Part shown: in pieces, positions 26,541 through 35,642 of the stretch | Layout of the letters: each line of letters starts with the position of its first letter | Numbering within the stretch: position 1 is the stretch's first letter | Origin: Microcoleus sp. bin48.metabat.b7b8b9.023 | GTDB lineage: Bacteria > Cyanobacteriota > Cyanobacteriia > Cyanobacteriales > Microcoleaceae | Direction: 5' to 3' | Length of the DNA stretch: 64,000 bases | Assembly: GCF_013299185.1 (NCBI RefSeq) | Contig: NZ_JAAFKG010000008.1 | Coordinates: 39,823-103,822 of the forward strand | Made by a program: the position numbers and the translations under genes | The notes under the pieces: model-generated | What the model saw: the letters and a program-made list of their open reading frames with translations, nothing else | Databases searched by the model: none | Told to the model about the DNA's origin: nothing

Positions 26541-29153
26541 TTATTTGCTAATAGGTTGCTTCGGCCAAGTAAACCGAAAAGTTGCTCCCTCACCTTCGGC
26601 CGATTCCAGAGAAATAGTGCCGCCTTGAGATTCGACAATTTTCTTCACCAGCGACAAACCAATGCCAGTATTTTCAACTTTATCGCGAGCTTCCAAGGTC
26701 TGAAAAATCACAAAAACTTTATCGTGATATTGAGGAGCAATCCCCGGCCCGTCATCAGCTACAGCAAACTCGTAAAAATTCTCTAACTCCTTAAACGATA
26801 TGTTTACGCGGCCGGATTCATTTCTATTGTGTTTGATGGCGTTGCTAATTAAATTAGAAAAAACTTGCTGCAACGGCAATCTTTCAGTCACAAAAGTTGG
26901 CATTCCCGGTTCAACTTTTACTTCAAATCCTGACGGCGGTGCCAACGAATCAATAATTTCTGCTAATAACTTCCCAACTTTTACAGTTTCTGAAGCCAGT
27001 TGAATGCGTCCGACGCGGGAATATTGCAGCAGTCCCTCAATCAATGATTCCATCCGGTGAACTCTGCCGCGCAGCAGGTTCATTTGGTGCAGAGTATCCT
27101 CTGTCATCGAATCGCTGAGGTCTTCTTCTATCCAACTGCTGAGATTTGCGATCGCCCTAAGCGGCGCTTTCAAATCGTGAGAAACTACATAAGCAAACTG
27201 ATCTAACTCTTGATTCCGCTTTCTCAACACACTCGTCGTTTGAGCCAGCGAGTTCGCCGTCCACCTCAATTCTTCAGCGTGCAACCGCAACGATTCCTCA
27301 GCTTGTTTGCGTTCCCTAATATCTTCTACCACACCCATCAGCAATTGAGTGCCATTTTGTTCTTGCAGCAGCGAAACCGTCAAGTTGACCCACACTAACT
27401 CTCCGTCTTTGCAGACATAGCGCTTTTCTATACAGTAATTATCAATTTTTCCTGCTAACAATTGGCCTAAAAGTTCCAGTTCGTTTCCTAAATCTTGTCC
27501 AAAAGTAATATCCTGAAATTTTTTAGCCATCAATTCTTGACGGCTGTAGCCGACAATTTTGCAAAGTTTTTGATTGACTAACAGCAACTTGCCATCCACA
27601 CTCGCTTGAGCCATGCCGACTGCGGCTTGTTCAAAAGTATCGCGAAACCGCTGCGCGATTTCGGCTAAAGCACTTTCTGAGCGCTTGCGATCGCTAATAT
27701 CGTTGCTAATTTCCAAAATAGCCTGGGGTCGATCTCGATCGTCGCGCTGCAAAGTCCACCGACTCGCCACCGTAATTTTTGTGCCGTCTTCCTTGGTACG
27801 CACCAGTTCCCCTTGCCAATATCCCCGCTCGAAAAACACTTTTTGAATTTCGTCAAAAGGCTGCGTCCATTCTGTATGCAAAAGCTCGTGAATATTTTTT
27901 CCTATTGCTTGCGAATTCCGCCACCCGTAGAGCCACTTCGCCCCCAAATTCCAATAAGAAATCACCCCGTTCAAGTCGAGTACCGCGATCGTATCGTTCG
28001 CAAAATCCAGCATTTGCGCTTGCTTGCGGAGAGTTTCCTCAGCTTGTTTCCGTCCTCCCACATCGCGGCAAATCGCAACAAACAACCGTTGATTTGCCAG
28101 ACACATTTCGCTGATGGCAAGCTCCATCGGAAACTTGGTGCCGTCGCTGCGAATTCCGACAGTTTCTTGCTGGTAAGTCTTCAGTTTAGCATCGGGATTT
28201 AAGACAAAATATTCGATCGCATAATCTCCCGTGCTGCTGTCTGGCTGCGGTTGAGCTATCAGTTGGCGCAGGTTCGAGCCAATTGTGCGATCGGCTTTTT
28301 CGCCAAAAATCCGTTCTGCTGCCGCATTAAAAGACTCAATATTGCCCGATTCATCTAAAGTAATAATCCCGTCAGCGGCATTGTCTACCACAGCTTGAAT
28401 GCGAGTTTTACTTTCTTGCAAGCCTGCTTGCCGCTTCCTCAATTCCTGGTCTAAACTATGAAATAAATACCAGGAAGCTGCTCCACCCAGACAGCCGACA
28501 AGCAAACCAGCAAATTGCAGGAAATTAATTAAATCTACCAACTCACCTACTCGTCCCTCTAAAGCCTTCTGGTAGGCTTGGCTGGCATCAGCAAACGCAT
28601 CAATTTTTTCGCGCAGCTTATCCATCTTCAATTTATCTCGAACTAACACCTGAATTATTTCCGGCGACTGCACTTTTGTTCCCGCACTGTCGAGCTTATT
28701 CAGAGTGTTTTGCAATACAATTATTTGCTGTTCGGTACTTTGTTTAATTTCTGCAAATCCCTGAGCTGGCAGTTGATTTTCTGCCACCGCGATTTCGAGT
28801 TGAGCCAGCAGCGGAGGCAAACTCTTCTTTGCTTCTAAATATGGTGCTAGAAAATCGCGGCGCTTCGTCAACCCGTAACCCCGAATGCCCGTTTCCGCAT
28901 CCACCACGGTGGTTAACAAGCGGTTGGTTCCGTGAAGTATTTCCTTATTAGTATCTGCTCGCTTTCTTATCTGTATTGCACTATCCCGGAGTCCTGCAAT
29001 TGCAATCAGCGAAGCAAACAGACAAATCACGGGGATAGCAACGATGACAGTTCCCCGCTGGCGAATTGGTCGGTCTGTCCATACAAAGTGGACGAAGCGA
29101 TCGAGCAAATACTTCACCAGAAAAACGAGCGAGAAGCCCCGGGCTAACGACAT
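26541..29153 (-). CDS. CHASE3-PAS3 membrane histidine kinase
   Basis: An 870-residue sensor kinase. TM1 (about 34-55) and TM2 (about 209-231) flank a CHASE3 sensor (about 60-200: TNKEILHGTNRLL, VVDAETGIRGYGLTKRRDFL). Three PAS domains follow (about 248-370, 378-490, 498-617), with PAC-type ends such as GRKQAEETL. HisKA has His659 in YVVSHDLKAPLRAI, the cyanophytochrome-type kinase core. The ATPase has LISNAIKHN, DDGPGIAPQY and GIGLSLVKKIVESQGG. It ends without a receiver, so a separate response regulator must exist. The translation start has no obvious ribosome-binding site. An IscB locus ends 43 bp upstream and may have displaced its promoter. Confidence 0.92.
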   Translation of the reverse strand: MSLARGFSLVFLVKYLLDRFVHFVWTDRPIRQRGTVIVAIPVICLFASLIAIAGLRDSAIQIRKRADTNKEILHGTNRLLTTVVDAETGIRGYGLTKRRDFLAPYLEAKKSLPPLLAQLEIAVAENQLPAQGFAEIKQSTEQQIIVLQNTLNKLDSAGTKVQSPEIIQVLVRDKLKMDKLREKIDAFADASQAYQKALEGRVGELVDLINFLQFAGLLVGCLGGAASWYLFHSLDQELRKRQAGLQESKTRIQAVVDNAADGIITLDESGNIESFNAAAERIFGEKADRTIGSNLRQLIAQPQPDSSTGDYAIEYFVLNPDAKLKTYQQETVGIRSDGTKFPMELAISEMCLANQRLFVAICRDVGGRKQAEETLRKQAQMLDFANDTIAVLDLNGVISYWNLGAKWLYGWRNSQAIGKNIHELLHTEWTQPFDEIQKVFFERGYWQGELVRTKEDGTKITVASRWTLQRDDRDRPQAILEISNDISDRKRSESALAEIAQRFRDTFEQAAVGMAQASVDGKLLLVNQKLCKIVGYSRQELMAKKFQDITFGQDLGNELELLGQLLAGKIDNYCIEKRYVCKDGELVWVNLTVSLLQEQNGTQLLMGVVEDIRERKQAEESLRLHAEELRWTANSLAQTTSVLRKRNQELDQFAYVVSHDLKAPLRAIANLSSWIEEDLSDSMTEDTLHQMNLLRGRVHRMESLIEGLLQYSRVGRIQLASETVKVGKLLAEIIDSLAPPSGFEVKVEPGMPTFVTERLPLQQVFSNLISNAIKHNRNESGRVNISFKELENFYEFAVADDGPGIAPQYHDKVFVIFQTLEARDKVENTGIGLSLVKKIVESQGGTISLESAEGEGATFRFTWPKQPISK

Positions 29154-29195
29154 GGGGAGGAAAGCGGCAGCGACGACCGTCGCCTTGAAATATTT

Positions 29196-30470
29196 TTAAA
29201 ACCCATAGCTATAGCCATCTTTTTTGTGGATTGCTTTGCAATACTTGTGGCTAATACCTGTTACTCTCCCAGCCTTCGTTACGATATCAAAACTGCCTGA
29301 AGCACGGCATAGAAGCCGCCCTGTATAAGAGCCGACTTTCTTCCCTGCGGTAACGGTTGCGCTGACAATATCGCCAGTCTGAAACCCTTTGTGAATTTGC
29401 ACTCTGGACTTGTGCCGAATGGGAAATCCGTACTGGTTTGTGCCGCATATCTGTCGTGTCCCCTGACCTTTTGCCACAATCAACAAAGGCTTTGAAGTCA
29501 ATACTTTGAGCGTGTCAATGCTGCCCACACACGCAGCATCAAGCCAGTGCGATTTAGCCAACCCTAACCGATGGCGATTGAACTTAGTTTGTCCGCCCGT
29601 GCCAGTAGTGACGGGCAATCCCGTTTCTTTAAGTGCATTAAATAATGCCCATCGGGTTGAGTTGACCGCTGCTGCATCTTTGAGTGGTAGCTTTGCTTGT
29701 TTGAGGATGCGGTTTAACAGGTCGGGTTTAGCTGCCAGGAATGCTCGAATATCCTGATTGCCTTTCTTTTGATTGCAATCGTGACAAGCCAGTGTCAAAT
29801 TGGAAACCCTGTCAGAGCCACCTCTTGACTTGGGCTGAATGTGCTCAACCTCAAAAGGTACATTTTCTGCCGAGCAATAAGCACACTGCCGATGCCATTT
29901 TTCCAAGAGATACTGCCGGACTTCGTAACCCTGCAATTCTCCCTGCTGATACATAACGCCTGAGATTTCAGGGTTTTGCATGAGTTGAGAATCAAACCGC
30001 ACTAACTCTTGAACAATGCTGGCAACGGGAGCGAGTCGAATCAATTTGCGAACCCATGTAAGTGTTGTTTCGACTCGGTGTTGCCCCGATGGAGCGAGCC
30101 AACCATCGGGGCGAGTGCGATTGAGAAATCGTGCCTTACGGTATCGAGTTTTGCGATTGCGTCTCCCTCGCCTAAGTTGACGGCGAGAGAGAAGTGCATC
30201 TTTAATTTGCTGTCCCCGGTGTTGCAGTTCGGCTCCGAAGATAATCTTGTTGTCCTGTTTGATTGCAACCCCCGTGACTTTCGATCCCGGATCTAATTTC
30301 AGTTCTAGCGGTTCAGGATTCGTCTCAACTGCTTTTTTCAAAACAATCGTAAACGGATATCGGCGAAATACCGCTGCTTTTCCAGCTTTCAGCAATGACC
30401 TTGCTATTCCTGGTTTACAGGGTGATAGCGGTTTGCGATTGGTATCAATTACAAAGACAAAGTTAGACAT
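29196..30470 (-). CDS. iscB: IscB RNA-guided nuclease (RuvC-HNH), locus 1
   Basis: 424 residues from ATG at 30470, chosen because GAGGAG lies 9 nt upstream; an upstream TTG at 30512 is less likely. The PLMP-like N-terminus (VFVIDTNRKPLSPCKP) is followed by RuvC-I (LDPGS, Asp60), an Arg-rich bridge helix (RRGRRNRKTRYRK), RuvC-II (QELVRFD, Glu155), an HNH domain with Cys196/Cys199, VEHIQP (His210) and CHDCNQKKG, then RuvC-III (SHWLDAACVG, His308 and Asp311). All catalytic residues are intact. IscB is the ancestor of Cas9 and uses an omega RNA made from the 5' flank. No TnpA is nearby. Confidence 0.93.
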   Translation of the reverse strand: MSNFVFVIDTNRKPLSPCKPGIARSLLKAGKAAVFRRYPFTIVLKKAVETNPEPLELKLDPGSKVTGVAIKQDNKIIFGAELQHRGQQIKDALLSRRQLRRGRRNRKTRYRKARFLNRTRPDGWLAPSGQHRVETTLTWVRKLIRLAPVASIVQELVRFDSQLMQNPEISGVMYQQGELQGYEVRQYLLEKWHRQCAYCSAENVPFEVEHIQPKSRGGSDRVSNLTLACHDCNQKKGNQDIRAFLAAKPDLLNRILKQAKLPLKDAAAVNSTRWALFNALKETGLPVTTGTGGQTKFNRHRLGLAKSHWLDAACVGSIDTLKVLTSKPLLIVAKGQGTRQICGTNQYGFPIRHKSRVQIHKGFQTGDIVSATVTAGKKVGSYTGRLLCRASGSFDIVTKAGRVTGISHKYCKAIHKKDGYSYGF

Positions 30471-30479
30471 TGTTGCGTC

Positions 30480-30725
30480 TCCTCTGATTGCTCGTAATGT
30501 TCGCTTCGCCAATGTTTTTAAGGCTTGTCATGTTGGCTGCACTTCCTTAACCCATTACAGATGTTTAACAACCAACGATAGGGCTACAAACTAGCGACGC
30601 ATTTGTAGGTATCGTGACCTTAAAAACGTAGACGCTTGTTGCGTCTGAGGCTGGTCATGTTCTGGCTTGTATCCCGCTCGAAGAGTCGGACAGTCTACAA
30701 GCCCCTGCCTTTAGGCATGGGGTTC
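30480..30725 (-). ncRNA. Putative omega RNA of IscB locus 1
   Basis: The noncoding stretch directly upstream of iscB, read on the same strand. It contains a hairpin CCCC-GCCT/AGGC-GGGG at 30702-30722, typical of ends of IS200/IS605-related elements, a stem AGACGC/GCGTCT at 30630-30646, and a paired CTTGTA/TACAAG around 30665-30700. In characterised systems the guide is at the 5' end of the omega RNA, so here the guide would be read from sequence just beyond about 30725. Boundaries are inferred, not mapped. Confidence 0.65.
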
Positions 30726-30862
30726 ATGACGGATATTGTGAGGAGAAAGTTTGCTGTCAGTATATCGCTTTTTGGCAATTTATGCTATAGAACAGCTCGT
30801 TTTTTTGTGTTTGGCGATCGCCCGGACGCAACCGTGGAAACTAGATTATGCCCCGGCGATGG

Positions 30863-31135
30863 CTAGCTACTGACAGTGACAGAAGATTTTTTAGCAAGGT
30901 TTTTAAGCCCAAGCAAGGAGAAGGAAAAGCGTTTTTTCGGCAGCGAGACAGCAGGCACAGCACAAAGACTTGTTTCTACTTTACTTTCGTTTTCGCTTTC
31001 GGCTTTGGGTTTCAAACTAGAGTCTGTTTCGCAAACATTCTGAACTGCTGGAACTACAGTCCATTTGCCTGTAGTGGGATCGCGATAAGAAGTGAAAGGA
31101 TTTATTTTTAGCGGTTGACTGCAAGGTTTAATCAT
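30863..31135 (-). CDS. Small protein with NPF-YRDP-GKW motif
   Basis: 90 residues from ATG at 31135, set by AAGGAG 9 nt upstream; a longer frame to 31237 lacks such a site. The N-terminal block INPFTSYRDPTTGKWTVV is reminiscent of short conserved cyanobacterial proteins of unknown function. The rest is Ser/Lys/Glu-rich and probably disordered, ending in a basic-hydrophobic stretch (FSFSLLGLKNLAKKSS). It has no signal peptide or catalytic motif. It lies between the IscB locus and a repeat-rich stretch. Confidence 0.6.
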   Translation of the reverse strand: MIKPCSQPLKINPFTSYRDPTTGKWTVVPAVQNVCETDSSLKPKAESENESKVETSLCAVPAVSLPKKRFSFSLLGLKNLAKKSSVTVSS

Positions 31136-31532
31136 CTCGATGCACTCCTTTAATTTTGAGAACTTGTGTGCTGCTGTCAGTGGGATTGCTATCTCGGCAG
31201 TAGAGGCAGCAGTTTGAAGGTTCAAGGGAGAAGGCAAAAAGCCGAATTGTGTTTCTGAGTTCTTATGCCTTTGATAATTCCTGATTTCCTGTTAACTTTT
31301 GCCTTCTACTCGTTAGCGACGATAGCATTACTTTTACCAAATTGCCTTTCTAGAAGCAATACCCCCACCCCCCTTCTGTGGCAGGTTGAGGTGGGAATTT
31401 TGAATGCAGCAAGGCGCTATATCCTGGTTGTGGCAAAAGTTTGGGATAATGAAAGTATTCTAGGCTGGCAAAAAATGCGACTGTGTGATCGGAAACAGAG
31501 GTCGATCGCGATCGGTATCACAATTAACAGGG

Positions 31533-31662
31533 AATTGGTTATTGGTTATTGGTTATTGGTTGTTGGTTATTGGTTATTAGTTGTTAGTTATTGGTTATTA
31601 GTTATTGGTTATTAGTTGTTAGTTATTGGTTATTAGTTGTTAGTTATTGGTTATTAGTTGTT
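31533..31662. repeat. TTATTGGTTA / TTAGTTGTTA microsatellite
   Basis: About 130 bp of 7-10 bp imperfect tandem repeats (TTATTGGTTATTGGTTATTG then TTAGTTGTTAG). It marks the left side of the noncoding stretch 31136-32442. 31136-31532 has no supported gene; a frame starting at 31265 runs into this repeat and is not coding-like. Confidence 0.85.
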
Positions 31663-31818
31663 AGACCTATTGCAAAATAATTTTATGCTATAATCAAGGG
31701 TTTGGCTTAAGTGGAGCAGATTGCAGGTTAGATCGGCACTTTACAATTATGAGTTAGCTCTCAGGTCTAAAACTCAAAACCTTTAATTATAACTCGTGAT
31801 TTTTTTTGCAAGAGGTCT
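31663..31818. mobile_element. 156-bp MITE-like element, AGACCT ends
   Basis: The ends are inverted: AGACCTATTGCAAAATAA on the left and TTTTTTTGCAAGAGGTCT on the right (one mismatch over the first 15 bp). If the ends are taken as GACCT/AGGTC, a TA dinucleotide flanks both sides, as in IS630/Tc1-type insertions. No frame inside. Confidence 0.6.
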
Positions 31819-31819
31819 A

Positions 31820-31945
31820 TAGCAATCCTAAATGATTCATGCAGATTTGTAGGGGTAGTGCCCCCGTGCCTACCCCCTATCTATCGGGCTAACCTGGATC
31901 TTTAAGAACCCCCTACAAAATCATGCAAATGATTTAGGACTGCTA
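31820..31945. mobile_element. 126-bp MITE-like element, TAGCAATCC ends
   Basis: Imperfect terminal inverted repeats: TAGCAATCCTAAATGATTCA on the left pairs with TGATTTAGGACTGCTA on the right. The inside carries GTAGGGGTAGTGCCCCCGTG, also found in the element at 32133-32276. It abuts the preceding element. Confidence 0.55.
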
Positions 31946-32132
31946 TATTGGTTATTAGTCATTGGTAATGGCGAATTATTGCATCTTTTACCCATCCGTT
32001 AAATTCGTTAAATCTGTTAAATTCATCGCGCGACCGTTGCCTTTTTCCTAATAACGTTCGCGAGCCGGGAAGCTGACTAATGACTACCCTTAGACAAGCG
32101 AGCCGGGAAGCTGACTAATGACTAATGACTAA

Positions 32133-32276
32133 CAGGGCTATTTCATTCTTTGTAGGGGCAATCCCACGCCAGGTTGCCCCAATTCCTGAAATGCTTGCAA
32201 ATCATCGATAAGGAGGGTAGGCACGGGGGCACTACCCCTACAAAACCCTGGTTTCCCTGAGAATGAAATAGCCCTG
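32133..32276. mobile_element. 144-bp MITE-like element with perfect 17-bp TIRs
   Basis: CAGGGCTATTTCATTCT at 32133 and AGAATGAAATAGCCCTG ending at 32276 are exact reverse complements. The inner sequence (TGTAGGGGCAATCCCACGCC and GGCACGGGGGCACTACCCC) carries no coding frame. TAA may be a target duplication. It sits inside a TAATGAC microsatellite. Confidence 0.7.
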
Positions 32277-32457
32277 TAATGACTAATGACTAATGACTAA
32301 TGACTAATAACTAATGACTAATGACTAATAACTAATGACTGATAACGTTCGCGATCGGGGACAGCACTACTGACAACTGACAACTGACAACTGACAACTG
32401 TCAACTGTCAACTGTCAACTGACAACTGTCAACTGTCAACTGTCAACTGTCAACTTT
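32277..32457. repeat. TAATGAC and TGTCAAC microsatellites
   Basis: 32277-32342 is a run of CTAATGA units. 32366-32457 is a run of GACAACT/GTCAACT units that continues into the 3' end of the minus-strand kinase gene, where it encodes the last residues and stop. Confidence 0.85.
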
Positions 32458-34578
32458 GCCCTTTAATTGAACAATAAAAGTAGAGCCAACACCTAACTGA
32501 CTCTCAAGAGTGATATCGCCGCCCATCATCTGGCAAAACAAGCGGCTAATCGCCAATCCCAAACCAGTGCCTCCGTACTTGCGAGTAGTCGAAGCATCCC
32601 CTTGCATAAAAGGTTGAAACAAACCCTGCTGCTGTTGTTCAGACATTCCAATCCCCGTATCAGATACTTGCAAATAAACCCAATCGCTATCGCCTGCTGG
32701 CTCGCGAGTGGCGCCCAGCAGCACCGTTCCACCTTCGGTAAACTTGAGGGCATTCGAGAGCAAATTGAACAAAATTTGCCTGACTTTAGTTAAATCTGCA
32801 TACATTACTCCCAAATTTGGAGAGCAAGAAACTTCTAATTGATTGTGATTTTTTTCAACTAAAGGGTGCAAAGTTTCAACAACTTCTTCTATTAAATTGC
32901 CGAGGTCAAATTCTTCTAAGTAAACCTCCATCCGACCGGCTTCTATCTTAGAAAGGTCGAGAATATCGTTAATTAAATTCAGCAAGTGTTTGCCGGCGTT
33001 ACGAATTTTTTGGGTATCGGGGATGAAGTCATCGAGTCCGCAGTCCAGTGCTTCTTCTTCTAGCATTTCGCTGTAACCGATAATGGCGTTGAGCGGCGTC
33101 CGCAGTTCGTGGCTCATATTGGCTAAAAAAGTGCTTTTAGCTCTGGAAGCTGCTTCTGCTTTGTGTAAGGCTTCTTGCAAGGCGATTTCGGCTCTTTTAC
33201 GATCGGCAATTTCGCTGCGGAGCAGTTGATTGGTGGCGGTGATTTGAGCGGTGCGCTGATCGACGGTCATTTCTAGCTGCGCTTTGGCTTTGGAGAGTGC
33301 TTCCTGAGCTCGCTGGCGTTCAAATCCTTCGATCGCCAGCGCGACTAAATTTGCTAAAGAATCGGCGAAGGTACGCTCCTCCAGAGCCCACTCGCGGGGC
33401 GCGCCGATATGTTCTATGGAGAGGATGCCCACGATCTGGCCGCCGAGCCTAATTGCTACATTTAAGATCGATGAATTTGGCTTGCTTTTATTCGGTAGCA
33501 CACCGGAATGTTCGGCGATCGATGATAAGTGACACAAGTTTGTTTCGATCGAGTTTTGAGTGTGTGGCGCCGGTTCTAAACCATTGTCTTCAGCTAGATT
33601 TTCGCCCGGCGCGTCGTTTTCTATATCTAAAATTGAAAATTTTAAATCGCTTGCTGATATGCACTGGCGGCTCAAATGATGCTCGTGAGTGCGATCGTAC
33701 AAGTCGAGACAAACTAATTTGAGGTTGGGGATTTTAAATTGAGAATGATTGACTGACTCGTTATCGTTTCGGGGCGCCGCCTCTGTATCGAGAGATTCTT
33801 TTTGGTTGCGGGCGATCGCTCTGTGGGTAAAATTTAGCTGAGGATCGATCGGGTAGCCAGTTCCAAATCTGTCGTGGTTGTAAAGCCAGACGCTGACTTT
33901 TTCCACCTCCAAAGTGCGCGCAGCAGCCTCAGTAATTTCGCGAATTCCCACAGTCAGCGCACCGCTGTTGAGAGTCCTCTGCCGCCCTAGCTGCAACAGG
34001 GCCAGACTCTGGCGCCGGAGCCGCTTTTCGCTCTCTTGGAGAATGTTTTCTGCTTGCTTGCGCTGAGTGAGATCGTACAAGGCGCACAATGCCGTCGGCT
34101 GACTCTTAAACTGGAGGGACTGAACCGAGAGTATTGCCCAGAAAGGGGTTCCGTCTGATTTTTTGCAGTGGAGTTCGTAGTTTTGCAGGTATCCGTCTTG
34201 GGCGAGGGCGTCGAGTACCTTTGGGCGATCGGCAGGGTTGACGTAAAAGTCTGGGGTGCGGCAACCGATCAATTCTTCTAGGGGTATGTTTAGCAGAGAA
34301 GCCAATTGAGCGTTTGCATAAAGTATTAAGCCGTCCGAGAGACGAGAAACCAATACCGGAACGGGAGTTGCCGAGGCGATCGCCCGAAACTGCTGTTCGC
34401 TTTCGCGCACCGCCAACTGAGCTTGAGAGAGCAAGTGAGCTTCCATCGTATCCGAATGTTGGGTGGTAGTCTCCAGCAAGATTTCTAGATCGGACTTTTC
34501 ACATTTCAAGTTTTCTAGTTCCGCACTCAGTCGTTGAACGTCCAGAAGTAGCTGTTCTCTCGATGGTTCTTCCTGCAT
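32443..34578 (-). CDS. PAS-GAF histidine kinase
   Basis: A 711-residue soluble kinase. An N-terminal coiled coil (about 10-60) is followed by PAS (about 62-180) and a GAF-like region (about 200-425) that is interrupted by a low-complexity polar insert (about 255-355). A second coiled coil leads to HisKA (FLANMSHELRTPLNAIIGYS, about 485-550). The ATPase has LFNLLSNALKFT, DTGIGM and GTGLGLAISRLFCQMMGG. There is no receiver. Its last residues (KVDS) and stop come from the GTTGACA microsatellite. The STAS gene lies 142 bp upstream on the same strand and may be co-transcribed. Confidence 0.9.
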   Translation of the reverse strand: MQEEPSREQLLLDVQRLSAELENLKCEKSDLEILLETTTQHSDTMEAHLLSQAQLAVRESEQQFRAIASATPVPVLVSRLSDGLILYANAQLASLLNIPLEELIGCRTPDFYVNPADRPKVLDALAQDGYLQNYELHCKKSDGTPFWAILSVQSLQFKSQPTALCALYDLTQRKQAENILQESEKRLRRQSLALLQLGRQRTLNSGALTVGIREITEAAARTLEVEKVSVWLYNHDRFGTGYPIDPQLNFTHRAIARNQKESLDTEAAPRNDNESVNHSQFKIPNLKLVCLDLYDRTHEHHLSRQCISASDLKFSILDIENDAPGENLAEDNGLEPAPHTQNSIETNLCHLSSIAEHSGVLPNKSKPNSSILNVAIRLGGQIVGILSIEHIGAPREWALEERTFADSLANLVALAIEGFERQRAQEALSKAKAQLEMTVDQRTAQITATNQLLRSEIADRKRAEIALQEALHKAEAASRAKSTFLANMSHELRTPLNAIIGYSEMLEEEALDCGLDDFIPDTQKIRNAGKHLLNLINDILDLSKIEAGRMEVYLEEFDLGNLIEEVVETLHPLVEKNHNQLEVSCSPNLGVMYADLTKVRQILFNLLSNALKFTEGGTVLLGATREPAGDSDWVYLQVSDTGIGMSEQQQQGLFQPFMQGDASTTRKYGGTGLGLAISRLFCQMMGGDITLESQLGVGSTFIVQLKGKVDS

Positions 34579-34720
34579 AGCAATTGAAAATTGGTAATTT
34601 TTAGTCTGTGCTGAAGTTTTTTACAGTTTGGTGCTAACTTATATTTGCATGGTTCTTCAGGCGCCCTCATCCTGGTTGCCCAAGGCGGGATAGGCGAACA
34701 CCTTTACCTTGTGCGATTTA

Positions 34721-35065
34721 CTATTCCAATTCTAAGTGCAAGGAAGGCATCAGCCGCTGCAAGTTCTTCAGCGATTTTCCCTGCCATGGTATCTGTTTTG
34801 AGCCTTGTATGGTAATTTGAATATTTTTTAGCTGGCGCACTTCGATCGCAAATCTTGATATAATGTTAATTCCTGAACTATTTAAAAATTCTAGTTTTCG
34901 CAAGTCTAGAGTAATCATATTAGGCGAAGAGTCCGTCACTTCGTTTAGCAGATCGACGATCGGCGCGTATTCTTCCATCTGGCCGATCCGAAACGAGCCG
35001 CAGCAGGTAACTGTTTGGGTAGCGCGATCGTACTCAATGCTGTAATCTTTGGTCTGAATATTCAT
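34721..35065 (-). CDS. STAS-domain regulator (slr1659-like)
   Basis: A 114-residue single STAS-like domain. The core reads NMITLDLRKLEFLNSSGINI, where the Ser pair occupies the phospho-site region of anti-sigma factor antagonists. The N-terminus (YDRATQTVTCCGSFRIGQME) fits a cyanobacterial STAS subgroup that I recall as slr1659-like. It lies upstream of and co-oriented with a PAS-GAF kinase, so it may work in a partner-switching branch with it. No membrane segment. Confidence 0.75.
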   Translation of the reverse strand: MNIQTKDYSIEYDRATQTVTCCGSFRIGQMEEYAPIVDLLNEVTDSSPNMITLDLRKLEFLNSSGINIISRFAIEVRQLKNIQITIQGSKQIPWQGKSLKNLQRLMPSLHLELE

Positions 35066-35642
35066 ACTTTTGTCACTTGTCGGTTATGAACGGTAAAAGG
35101 GCTTTGGCTGCGGGAGCGAGGATGGAGAGTCAGTCGATGTTAGATTTTAAAATTGAAGAATGAGAGATTTACTACTCCACAGATGAATCTGGGAGCAGGA
35201 ACCTAATTCTAAAATTTGGGGTGGCTGGCGACTCCTGTCGGGGACTTCTATCCGTGTTTGCACGGGGGTCACGCTGGCACGATCCAAGCTGGGCCGTTTG
35301 CCTTTGTTTGTCTAACTTGCACTGGATATACTGCCAACTGTATCATTGTCAGAGGGCAGTTAGGAGTGTTTTTTGGGATTAATCTGTTGCGATGCAATTT
35401 TAAAAAGATCGTGCAACTGTAGACCAGCTCTAAACCCTGGTAGTCATCAATTATTGCCAATCTCAAATCTTCTATACTCCAATGCGAAAATTGTATAAGT
35501 TGTCAAGGTTGACGAAACCTGGTTTTGCTGAAGCGATCGCGATCGATCGATTCTGTTTTTTAGATTGAGTTGCCATTGACAAAATCACCAAAATGTGAGA
35601 AATATTTCATACCTGGTACAGCAGTAAGTTGGAGAATATTTA
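35066..35642. other. Intergenic region between STAS gene and cyanase
   Basis: 577 bp between divergent genes. Short hairpins occur: CCGTG-TTTG-CACGG near 35252, and ACTGCC ... GGCAGT near 35328-35360 followed by a T-run. They could belong to a small RNA, but none is recognised. A frame of 68 codons (35216-35422) has no ribosome-binding site and no coding signal. Confidence 0.4.

Noticed and set aside
26541-30512. Complete IS200/IS605-type transposon with TnpA
   Set aside because: Only IscB is present; no Y1 transposase frame was found on either side.
29506-30594. Several plus-strand frames across IscB locus 1
   Set aside because: They are antisense to a gene with intact catalytic motifs and show no protein features of their own.
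31265-31615. 116-codon frame
   Set aside because: It ends in translated TTATTGG microsatellite and lacks a ribosome-binding site.
35216-35422. 68-codon frame upstream of cyanase
   Set aside because: No ribosome-binding site or coding signature; kept only as a gap note with hairpins.
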